Source: Lingula anatina (taxonomy: Eukaryota; Brachiopoda; Lingulata; Lingulida; Lingulidae). From it: 64,000 bases of DNA. The DNA lies in contig NW_019773770.1 of the NCBI RefSeq assembly GCF_001039355.2, positions 122,001 to 186,000 of the forward strand, given 5' to 3'. Shown here one piece after another: positions 24,701-36,800 of the stretch (position 1 is its first letter; each line of letters begins with the position of its first letter). The notes under the pieces were generated by a model, which did no database searches, was not told the DNA's origin, and was given only the letters and a program-made list of their open reading frames with translations. Made by a program: the position numbers and the translations under genes.

Positions 24701-26210
24701 TAAGTCCGACAGGCCCAGTCAATGCTTCATCCCATACTAAAGCCTAAAGAAACAAGATAGCATTTAAAGCAACAATGAAGATCAGAGATTTAACTGCCTC
24801 CTACATATGTACCACCAGCTGGTTTACTGGTACATTACATGGATAGTAACATGTAGAGATAGCTGTTACATTATGAAGAGTTTTTAAATTTTGAATGATG
24901 ATATGTAATAGATGTTGTAATATTTTTCTTTTTGAAATTACTGCTCTAGCATACCGGTATACTGATAAAATTAATTGTTGAGGGCATAAGGTCCAAATCC
25001 AAAACTACATATGTGTAAATAAAAAATGAGCAAAGGGCAATAACCCTAAAGCAAAAGTGCAATTTGAGTTACATCAAGTGTATGTTCAACTGTACCTTGA
25101 GGATATTCAGCCATAAATATGTGACTCAGATAAGTAACATAAGGAATGAAATCTTTGCCACTAAAACCAACCAAATGCCATCATTTAGTTTCAAATAGCA
25201 TAACTTAAGGAAATAACAAAGGGTGTACCATCTCATATTTCCCAAAAAATGATATTTGACCAGATATTTTCTGCTTTGATGCCTTCTGTGCTATATATAA
25301 CCCCCTGCCACTTCCCTACCCTCCTTTCAATACTTATGCTATTGCGCATTTAACAGTGTTTTATGAACTGGAAAGAAAAGTAAAGTTTTTTCAAGCTATT
25401 GTTTGGTTGTCCAGGTGATTAATTTAGTTTATCCTTTGGGGTGGTGACATTACATGAGACACATAAGCAACTAGTACAGATGTAATATATGTATTTTGGG
25501 AAATCTTCATCTCCCTCATATGTATGTTTATCCTTGAATGTCCTAAAAGTTTCCCGCCAAATTATTTAGTAATTTGTGATGCATTGCTGTAGTATGCACA
25601 TTAGCATAAATACATTGGTGGAAACGAATGATGGCTATGTACTGTACACGTATTGAACAGCAAGAAATTAAGGAGAAAATATCTGATCAAATATTGTTTT
25701 TCAGGAAACATGAGTCAACAGCTTTTGGCATTTCTTTATGTTTTATATGCTATTTGAAACTAAATGATGGCATCTGGTCGGTTTTAAGCAAAAATGTGAC
25801 TATGAGTTAACTTTCAGCTGAAGGGGGAGGAGCTTAATCCTAATGTCACAATACTAGCCACATAAATATAGATCATAAATAACGACTACCCTATGGTCTA
25901 AATCTAACATATATCAGTTAATTTTGAAACTATCAAGATTTGTCAATTCCTAAAATTTGTAATAAAGGCTGTCATTTACTCGTATATGCAAACGTGCTTC
26001 CTTTTGGAGTTCGTGTGAGGTGAGAAAAAATGGGAAGTGTTATACTAACACTTTGAAAACATGCGTGTTGCATTTTTCATTAATGGTCGGATGGGACGAA
26101 AATATGCATACCTTACTCCCTGTGCATTTATCTATACATTCCAGTAGTTCACGCCTGTATGTTTCTCTAAGAATCCCAAGATTAACACGGCCGCTGCTGA
26201 GATGGGACAT
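18762..26210 (-). CDS. VPS33A: Vacuolar protein sorting-associated protein 33A
   Basis: Sec1/Munc18-family subunit of the HOPS and CORVET tethers, which chaperones SNARE assembly on endosomes and lysosomes. Sixteen minus-strand exons in coding order: 26112-26210, 24678-24743, 24325-24452, 23947-24031, 23666-23770, 23305-23421, 22942-23116, 22545-22735, 22120-22210, 21724-21798, 21435-21514, 20833-20919, 20481-20612, 19789-19957, 19368-19490 and 18762-18871 (TAA). Phases join throughout to give 610 residues, close to human (596). Blocks seen: [12 protein letters not shown] at the start, [15 protein letters not shown], the SM-family core [82 protein letters not shown] and [14 protein letters not shown]. 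The sequence fits the A paralog rather than VPS33B. The region between exons 15 and 14 carries a lineage-specific [10 protein letters not shown] insert. It is divergent from SGSM. No disruption was seen. Confidence 0.96.
21662..21712. repeat. AAAT tetranucleotide array
   Basis: About 12 tandem ATAA units in a VPS33A intron, close to the donor of the exon at 21724-21798. Confidence 0.95.
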
Positions 26211-26708
26211 GATTTGCTGCGTGTGTACTGTTTACTTCCGGGTTTTTAATAGTAAAAGAAAAAAATGAAAGATAATGGGAATATGAATTGATTGAATACA
26301 ATTGTTCTTTTATAATGGGAACACAGTCCTTATAAAATATTTAAAGCTTTTGACACAGTTGTCGACTTTTAAACCAATCTTTTCACAGAGATATGATTTA
26401 CCCCGTGATTATTAGCGGATGGATACAACTACTTAATAACTGAGAGGAGAGAAAAATTACATAGATTAACCCGTCATTCTGATAGTTAGATATTGCAATT
26501 TCAACATTGACCATTTTCTTAAAGTGTAATGCCAATAAGACCTTGGCATAATTTGTTTGGTTTTTGCGCGCAATGCTCTTGGGTTGGAAGTCCTTCGGTC
26601 ATCAACATTAACGATGGCAGCGACGTGCGAAGGCGGTGAGTATTGACGTTTGAAAGCTTTCCATTGTAATGATATTACCGCAGGTTCGCTGTTAGATTCA
26701 CCACAAAC
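26211..26708. promoter_or_regulatory. Shared upstream region of divergent VPS33A and SGSM
   Basis: The start codons of VPS33A (26210, -) and SGSM (26709, +) are 498 bp apart, so this interval should contain both promoters and 5' UTRs. On the plus strand an ATG at 26614, in the context ACGATGGCAGCG, opens a ten-codon frame that stops at 26646 and could be an upstream ORF of SGSM. The context resembles YY1-type start-site motifs, but that is only a similarity. Bidirectional promoter activity is inferred from the layout. Confidence 0.5.
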
Positions 26709-27389
26709 ATGCCAGCAGATTTTCTCATCAATATGGTTCTCATTCCAGAGGCAGATACCAGAGACAAACTGCTGAAAAATGTAAAGAAAGAGGTAAGAGG
26801 ATGTTCTTAACAGGTGGTTAACTTATCTTTAAGTCGGGTACCTTAGATTTGCAATATTTTAGACATTTAAGTGATAATGAAAATTCTGATGCGTCTTACG
26901 TCAGAGAAGTAGCAATCGGAAGTTATTTTAGCCATAGCTAGGGGATGTCGCCTGTAGTTTAAACCTCCGTGCATTATAAATTGTCTTTTCATTGCACTTG
27001 CAGTCAAAATTGTCGTAGTGCTGTAGGGTAGTAGAATAGTATACAAAATATTATCAGCGTTGTCAAAATGCAGGTATTTGACAGAAGTAATCATGCTTTA
27101 ATGGCAGTATTTTTTAGGTTTAAGGCATAATATGTCAGGCTGATAATTGCCAAACTAATTTATCATGTTGTCTGGGATCTGTTATAGTTACTTAGAGATA
27201 AAGGTTGCAGTCTTTAAGAATCCAATGGCATCATTAAAGGCAACATAGAGTTCTAATTGAACCCTTATTTGTGACACTTTGAAGAGGTTTGTTGAGTTCT
27301 AATTGAACCCTTGTTTAACTTGCATTTAAAAACACATTCATTTATGTTATCTTGGTTTTTATGGAAGACTGCCCTGTATGCCTTATGTT

Positions 27390-27471
<82 letters not shown>

Positions 27472-27810
27472 CTCTGTTGACACTACTCATAAACAACAGA
27501 GGCCATTGTATGATGGGCACTGATCAGTTGATATCCTGACGAGGACTGATGAAGTCAGTAGAACATTTGACACAANNNNNNNNNNNNNNNNNNNNNNNNN
27601 NNNNNNNNNNNNNNNNNNNNNNNNNNNNNNNNNNNNNNNNNNNNNNNNNNNNNNNNNNNNNNNNNNNNNNNNNNNNNNNNNNNNNNNNNNNNNNNNNNNN
27701 NNNNNNNNNNNNNNNNNNNNNNNNNNNNNNNNNNNNNNNNNNNNNNNNNNNNNNNNNNNNNNNNNNNNNNNNNNNNNNNNNNNNNNNNNNNNNNNNNNNN
27801 NNNNNTTAAA

Positions 27811-27871
<61 letters not shown>

Positions 27872-30800
27872 TAAAAATAATAATAATAAATAATAATAAT
27901 AAATAAAATAAAATAAATAAATAAATAAATAAATAAATAACTATCTGTGATAAGGCAACAAAATAAAATAAAAATCATAGGGACTTTATTAATCATGGAC
28001 TGTAGCAATATCAGATATGTTTATGGCTGTAATTTCACTTACTAGTACATGTTTACAGGTATAACACCCACAGATGTTGTCTTTGATGTATTCAGTCTCA
28101 CATTTCTTGTTTCTGAGCACCTTTATCACTCTTGCTAAAAATCAGTTGTTACTAATTCTGATAACAATCTAAGCTTAAATTATGTCCTGGAAAGAAGCTA
28201 GAAGTCCCCCTGACATCTCCACCCTTTTGTTTTAATTGTAAGACTAATATTAACAAAAAGACTAATATTAACAGTTCTGTGTCCTCTATGTAGTAGGCTT
28301 TCAATGTTTTAGCTGTCAGTCAGAAAGGGTAAGTTCTCTTATGAAGAGGCCCCCAGTATATATGAATTATACATGAAACAATGTAATTAGGTGATGGGTT
28401 AAAACATGAGGCAATCAAGATATGGACAGTTGATATAGTTAAATGCTAACAATTCATCTGTACTGTTTCGTTCTTCATGTCTAGTTTTGCCTTGAGGTTG
28501 ACATCTCTGTAAAATATCACTCGTACTAGTTTGATTTGATTTGTATTATCCCTCTAATTTCAATAGCAGGCTGATTGGTCTTTTAATAAGATTTATTTTT
28601 TCACAATTATTTTTATGATGTCAAATCAACATCTATACTTTAATATGTTATGTAGCAAACCATCAAAGCTGTTCTTTAAGTAACTTCACTGTAAGAGAAG
28701 ATTTTTCAATCATTTGAAAAAATTAATTAGTCAAGAGATGCTGGTGTGACACAGATCATGCACCTCTTGTTTTTGTTGTTACCTTACCAGATTTTGGCAG
28801 ATGTAACCAGTCATTTTAAGGTCAGTTCTCATTGTATTGATCCAAAGTGATGACTGCACATGTCTGATAACAAGATCTGTCGGATAACATACACCCACGC
28901 CTGTTTTGTTTACATTGTCTGGTATTGTTCTTGCACGTCAATAAAGTGTGACTTTATATGATGAAAAAAAAATTATTAATATATTGTATTAATCTATTTT
29001 TCAAATTAATTTTGTGCAGTCAAGATAAGGTAGGTGAAAAGAAAGGAAAGCAGTGAAAAAATCTTGATGGGCTGTATAGATAAAGGATCGAAGTTGTTTA
29101 AGCTTCAGTAGATCATGTTCATTGGCAATTTCCTGTTACCATGGTGACCTAGTCTGTTTAATCTGAATATTTTTATTACATGATACAAGAATAGAAAATA
29201 TAGATAGAAGGACTGTTTTATGCATCTTCTCTTGTCCTTGGCCTGAAGGGTTTTATTTTTAGACTACCTTTTAAGAATATTGTAAGACGTTTTACAGAGT
29301 AAACTTCAAGTAGAACTGTAAGTTGGTCAACAAGACAATGTTCTTGTGAAATCATGAGAACAGAGACAAGTAGTTACGAGGTCTTTATCTTTATCAGGTT
29401 GGGATATTGTTCACTCTGGTAATAAGTGTGAAATCCACTAAATCTCTTATTCAGTCATTAATATGACTGCGACTTGCCAACTGGATATTGGTAATTATAA
29501 TTGCTTGATGTCCATACTAGTCATGTTATGGCTATTGATTGTGTGAGAAAATTGTACTGAGGGCAATTGTGTTTAGAGCAAAATAATCTCTAAAAAATAA
29601 TCCAGAATTTGTACAGAAAAATTAATGCATTAAAGATAGTAAATGCTATCTATTTAAAAATAATTCAACTAATTTACACAAGTCTGTATGTTTCCCTAAA
29701 TTTACTTGATTAGGTAAGATAAAAGAACAACTTACAATTCTTTTCTTTTTATCACAAGAATTGAAAATTTTGTGTTTGTTTCCTTATTTCTTTTGATCAT
29801 TATGAACAGGCATTGCTTGTCTTGACATATGCTATTGCCTGCATTAGTTGTTGCTGTTAGCATTTGCTTCTGACATATCACTGCCCTTTCCAAGAATTTT
29901 TACTTATAAATATCACAGAAAAAAAAATGTTTTGCTTATCATTCTCTCATTCATGTACTGGAATGATTCCTAGGATTGAAATACATCCAGAGTTCAGAAA
30001 GCCATCAAATTAGATTATTTTTCTCGAAGCTCTGTTCTGGATTTGTTATTTTTGACAAATTGGCATTTTCCAGGTGTGACTTTGCATATCCACAGTTCCG
30101 AAAACCTGCACTAATTAGAAGTTCTGAATTTCCACAGTACCATGCATGCTGTTAGTATATACTGTTATTTAAACTGGTAGTGGCTAAGCATCAAGTAATA
30201 TTGTATCTAAATTGAGAAAAAACTGTGTACTGTCATCATAAAGACATTTTAAGGAAAACCAGTTTACATATTATGCTGAAATTTATAATCATGATTCATA
30301 GGACTAATATACATATCCAATTAAAGACCCAGCCTCATTGGATTATTATTTTTCTTATAGTTATGAAGTTATTTAGTGATTTTTTTCATTTTTATTCACA
30401 AATATGCATTTTCAAGGTGTGACTTTGAACTGCCATGGGTTTGAAGTCCTGTGCTTGTAATATTTTCTGAATGTCCAAAGTGACAGTAGTGCAAAGTTAA
30501 AGGGTGTAATATTATTTTTTAAGCCTTATTTGTAATATTGCATCAAACTTTAAAAATACATTTTTGCACTTTCATCATCATAGTGATTGCTCATCATTTT
30601 TAGACTAAATGCTGTGCTTCTGTTAGTTTTCCCATGAATATGCCAATCCATGTGACAGCTTTGCTGCCTTGTTTTAATGAAAAGTTTCTAGAATAATTTT
30701 GATTTGATGATTTAGAACTCTGAATTGCAACAAGTTTGATTTGATGATTTAGAACTCTGAATTGCAACAAGAAATCAAAATAACATAAATATCTGCATGT

Positions 30801-33800
30801 GCAATTAAAAGATTGCTAGGGTGAAGGGATCTTGGAATGAAATTTTTGATAGAGGCGGTGATTTGTTTATATATGCTGTTAGCTGTAAATGAGAGGTTCA
30901 AATGGAACGATGACACTGAAGCATGTCAAGAAACAAAGTAGAATACTTCTTTGGACTATTTGCAGTGCCGCTTTGGCCTTTAACTCTTTTTTTTTTATAC
31001 AGTCANAAAGGGATCTTGGTAAAAAAATTTTGATAGAGGCAGTGATTTGTTTATATATGCTGTTAGCTGTAAATGAGAGGTTCAAATGGAACGATGACAC
31101 TGAAGCGTGTCATGAAACAAAGTGTAGAATACTTCTTTGGACTATTTGCAATGCCGCTTTGGCCTTTAACTCTTTTTTTTTATATACAGTCATTATGAAT
31201 GCAATGATTGATTGTGGTGTTTTTATTTCACCATTTCTTATATTTATCAATATCCGTGATAGATATCTGAATTACCTAGGTCATACTTATCAATTTGGTT
31301 GAATTGAAGTTGTCAGCACTTAACATTTTAAATCAAACAATTAATTCATGTTTGCATATGGCTGTGTACTTAATACTTAAAAATTGCCAGGAATATGCCA
31401 ACCTTGTTAGTATACTTGCATTCCAATTTCCTGAAAGGTTTTGGTCCATGAATAGCAGTTTCAAATCAATGAGATGAGTTATATTTTCAGACAATTCACT
31501 GTTTTTGTTGTAAGGATACATTTTGTTAAATTCATAATATATTATTTTTATATAATTTTTGATCATACTATTTTTCTTATCCTGTGAGAGTAACTAAATA
31601 GTCTGTAGTTGTCAAATTATAAGGTATTGTGTTGTAAGACTTCACTTGATTAATTTTTATCAGATTCATCATTAATTAAATCATCGAGTTCCACTGTTAG
31701 AGTATTCATGCACCAAAAATACAACAATAATACAATTTCAAATTTGTTACATCAACCTGTTTTGCCAAAATTTTGCTCGCTTACATGATCACTAGTAAAG
31801 AAGTTTTTAAAAATTTTTTATGAGGAGTATCATATACAAATACTAGATTTCCTTGGCTTTCGCCCCTTTCGTCTTCGTTTAACTGTTCAAAAGTACTCCA
31901 TTTCACTATTTTCTCAAGAGTCTTTTAACCATTATCTTGAAATAATCCAAAATTACAGTGATATATATATCTTTTCTCTTGATTTTGTTATTGAGGCCAT
32001 TTATATTCTAGGAAGAACATTTTGAAATTTTGTCCTCGTGCAATGCTGATGTTACAGAAGGCCTTGGCCTGTTACCTAGACTTGATAATCTACCCATTCC
32101 ATGATAACCTGTGCCTCAAGAGAGTCATATTTGAATGTCTTCCTGTTTATTAACAATATGTCCTGAAAATGTAGGCATGATTTCCTTCTTTTATAGCTGG
32201 TATCATATAAAGTCCAAGTTTCATTTGCATTTTTTGTGAAAATCAGTACAAGTGTATGTTTTTTTTTTTTTAAATTTTTTTTTTGCTCTTCTCAGTACAG
32301 TTTCTGGATTTTTGAAATTTAGGAATTACATGATCACTGATTGATAGACTGTTGGGGGTATATTACATACATTAAAAGTGAAGTACTCTGTATTCTGGAT
32401 GCAAGTCTTTATTTGGAGGAGATTGTTTAGAGTATTCTGAAATTATGAAAAAATTAAGTTTCTAAATATTATCTAGGGTACATAAAAACAAAGTGCAGGA
32501 AATTAGGTTAAAGTTAACTGTAATCATTAATTGTACAAATATATAACAAAAACAATGTCCAAAGTTTTAACTTCAGTGGTTGATCCTGTCAGGAGACAAT
32601 TACTACTAATATGTAACCTAGTTATTTGAAGTGTTTCATAAATAGAAAGAGGCATATTTCCCAAAAAGATTCTTCTAAGCAAAATATCCAAAAAAGCATA
32701 ATTGGTTTCACATCTGCATTTTCTTAATATTCCAGGTGAAACAGCTCATGGAAGAAGCTGTAACCAGAAAGTTTGTCCATGAGGAGAGCAGCAGTATCAT
32801 GTCTCTTAGTGGTAAGTTATCACCTGGTCAATGAATTTAAAAATTAAAAGAAAAGAAAAAATGCCAGTTGAGGTTAATCCAAAGACATTTTTACTTTTAA
32901 TGCAAATTAGATCTAGATATGGAATTGAAATTATACCTTTAGTGTTACACATTTCTAAATTCATACTTGGAGCAGATATAAGTCCAGTTCACATTAAAAA
33001 ATAAAACCTGATCCAATAAATTCTGTTATTACCAGTGTCCAAAACGTGCCTTTTTATGTTCACACTAAATAAAACAACAAGGTCAAAATATTGGCCTCCC
33101 CAATCATACCTGTTAAAGCCCACTTTACACTGGATGGCGTCCTTTCTGCGTCCCGTAGTACAGCCCTATTTGAGAGTAAAAGTAAATGATATTACTGCTA
33201 CTTATTTACTAATGAAAAACACGCACACGCACACATACACACACACACACACTGCACAAAAGACAAGAGATTGGATTCTACTGGCTGAAAACCGTAGGAC
33301 ATTAGGTATATCATCTGCTGTGTGTGAGAGTGTGTAGAATGCGATAGAGCCCAAGTCCCAAGGTGGGTTTAGTGCTGTCAGTGCATTCACTGTGTGGTGG
33401 GTCCTTGATGTACATTCGAAACAGAAACTGTGGTTAGGTGATAACTGTGGTCCAGATGGCTATTGTGAATTGAGTTAAAAATTACCATGGCCCATAGGAG
33501 CCTACGCGTGCCTCTTTTAGACGCCCCTTTACATGCGAAAACGACAAGGCCTATGCCGAGTTTGTCTTTTACTACAGAGCTTTGAGAGCCGAAAATGGCA
33601 TGGCTGTGTCTCTTTCGCCACTTATTGAACTCCAGAGATGCGAGATTGACACGACCCATGTCGCGTTTGTCTCTCAAAAGACACTGTTATAAAACATGAA
33701 ATATAGGCATTACGTGTGATTTTCGCAGCTGAATAAGTAGACCCTTATAAATGAAGTTGACGTGACCTTAGAGTCATGTCGCTTTCAACTTTTACAAACC

Positions 33801-36800
33801 TCCAACAAAATCTCCACACAGACGCGCGCGACATGTACTATTGGACATGGGTCAGTTGAAAGCAACATTAACCTAAATGGCTCATGTTACTTTCAGCCAA
33901 TTAATTTGAAACAGAAGGACCGTCTTAAAACCCTTTATATTTGAATCCTTGAAAATAAAAATATGAGGCCATAAAATTATTACAAGCAATTAGCCACACT
34001 GTTATCTAGATAGCACTAAATTATGATGGGATTCAAATGAAAAAAATGTTTTGGGACAGCACAACACTGTTTCAAATTAATTGGATTTGACATATAAGAG
34101 TTGGCTGAAAGTAACATGAGCCCTTTAGGTTAATAGGGTTTCAAGTGACCCATGTCCAATAGTACATGTCGCGCGCGTCTGTGTGGAGATTTTGTTGGAG
34201 GTTAGTAAGAGTTGAAAGTGACATGACTCTCAAGTTATGTCAACTTCGTTTATAAGGGTCTACTTGTTCAGCTGCGAAAATCACACGTTATGCCTATTTC
34301 ATGTTTAATAACAGTGTCATTTGAGAGACGAACGCGACATGGGTCGTGTCAATGTCGCATCTGTGGAGTTCAGTTAGTGGCGAAAGAGACACCGCCATGT
34401 CATTTTCGGCTCTCAAAGCTCTGTAGTAAAAGACGAACTCGGCACAGGCCTTGTCGTTTTCGCATGTAAAGGGGCGTCTAAAAGACGCACGCGTAGGCTC
34501 CTATGGGCCATGGTAAAAAATAACTATGACTGGGTTCACATACCTAGATTGATCTAACAGGATTGATTTATTTCCAAGGGGTTTCTTGCAAAATTGCTTT
34601 CAGCTTAAGTGGCTTAGATGTCTGGAGCACCTACTGAAGCTGCCAAACGATAATTAATTACCCCCTAACAGTAGGTGTGACAGACATCTAAGCCGCTTAA
34701 GTTGATTACAATTTAGCGAGAATCCCATCAGAGATAGATCAATCTATAGTTAGTACACTAAGGTCTGGGAATGGTCCCTATCACTCCCTATGTACTTACT
34801 TTATCTGTTGAAACCTAGAAACTTGAAATACCATTCCGTTCCATTTGTTGAGTGTATACACGAGTGTTTAGAAGTGATCTGGTTGTATTATCATGCGTAT
34901 AATACTATGTTGTAGAGCATGCTTTTTTTTTTTATCTGATCCGTATTATGAAGGATGCTGTATACTTTAATTTATGCCAGTGTTCACAAAAGAGGAATAA
35001 ATGCTGTTTTTTACCACCACCAAGGAGGTTATGTTTTCACCCCTGTTTGTCTGTCTGTTTGTTTGTTTGTCATCAACATAACTCAAAAAGTTATAGACCG
35101 ATTTTGATGAAATTTTCAGGGTAGGTGGGAAATGGGTTAACTTAGAAATGATTAGTTTTTGGTAGTGATCCGGATCAGTTATCAATCAATAATCAATAAT
35201 AATAAAAAATCACTGCCTTAGCAGAGGTCTGCGCTCTCAGAGTGCTTTTCTAGTTTGCTTTAGCATTTACAAAATTGTCTCGGAACCCAGAAATTGAAGA
35301 GCACATTTTGAAGAAAAGACTTTTGGAGTATTGAGAAGCAATGAAAACATGAATATTGAAGCTGTTTCAACTCTCTCGTGGCTTTTAGACGAAGAAAATA
35401 AAAGTATTATTCTGTGATGAATGTGAGCAGTGATTAACTTTTGGTATTAGTGAGCAGATTGTAAACCCAACGTTGACTCATAAGTCATGGCTCTTTCATG
35501 GAAATCAATGCAGCCTTTGAATAGTGGCTGTTATTGTGGTACCATTAAGGAAATCTCAGAATAATACTTATTGGATTCTCAAACTTTACAGAAATATCAG
35601 TTAAAGTAAACATATTTTAAAGACCAGGTTGCTGGCTGCCCCAGCCTGTATTTAACGTAATGGCATAATAATGGCATTTAGCATCTAGGAAAGGGAGATT
35701 TTATCAGCACATTTTTTATGACTAAAAGTGATGTAATGATAATTGTTTGTAATCCATGACTATGTAATCATTCATGGAGAGAAAACTGCTGTGAGATCCT
35801 GAGATATTGTCTCTGAGATCCTGAGATAGTGGGTGGGAACCTTCTAATATTTCCAGGAATTTGGTTAATCAAAAATGATATCCTAATACGTTGCCATTTG
35901 GATTTCTAAAAACCACAGCACTTTTAAGTAATGCTGTTAAATGGAGCTGAATTAATAATCCATTTATCCTCAGTTTCTCCTTGTAGTTATTATTCATGGG
36001 TCAGATTTCAAGACAGCTACTATAGCTCACGCAGTTTATTGATTTAATGGAAAATTCCATCAGGTTCTTGTCCCTTACTTTTGCTATCATACTTCAGTGA
36101 CACTGTGAATATCACAGAAGTACACTTCAGAGAGTGTGTATGAATGTGAGAATCATTTTTTGAGAGCAAAATATTTTTCTTGAAACTGTCAGGCATCTTT
36201 ATTTTTACTGAGGGGAATGCTTGCCCATCAATGGGTTAAGTAGTTTGTGCCACCTTTTAGTAAGCCATTAGTTCTCATTTTATCAAAGCGCTCTCACTAC
36301 AGCTTAGAGTCAATATCAGCTGTGGTCTTGTAAATTCTTTTATATCTGTTGTTATTAGGTGCTGAGATATTTTATGACAACCAGAGGCTTCTCTTTTCTT
36401 TACCCTCTCTTCCCTTCTGTAAAAAATCAATTTGAAGCCAATGTGCATTAAATAGCTTGCAGAAGATGTAGACCACATTGCTGAACATGGCTTTTACAAA
36501 TAGAGTTGATGCTGTGAATATCCCAAGCTTTGACTGAAGGTCTAGAGGGAAATGACCACAATATGCTCCACCTCTGTTATATTGAAATGCTGTTATATTG
36601 AAATATTGTAAGATCCTGAAAGGACAAATTAACAAGTTTCCTTATTCAGGCCTTATAAACGGATTAGGCATTTACTAACACTACCCGCAGATCTTTTAGC
36701 ACTTATATCCATATTAACCATATAACCCACAAATTGACCAGCACTACAAAAGGGGATGAATGTTAGTGCTAGGAATCACTCTGGTTGTAGTAATTACTTT

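Noticed and set aside
27265-27523. Open frames of alternating Ile and Tyr on both strands
   Set aside because: They are products of the AT dinucleotide array, not genes.
27549-27809. Open frame running through the N gap
   Set aside because: The frame is open only because the bases are unknown.
30889-31302. 137-codon plus-strand frame containing two copies of the same segment
   Set aside because: It is created by reading across the single-N duplication at 31006; the segment is non-coding repeat sequence.
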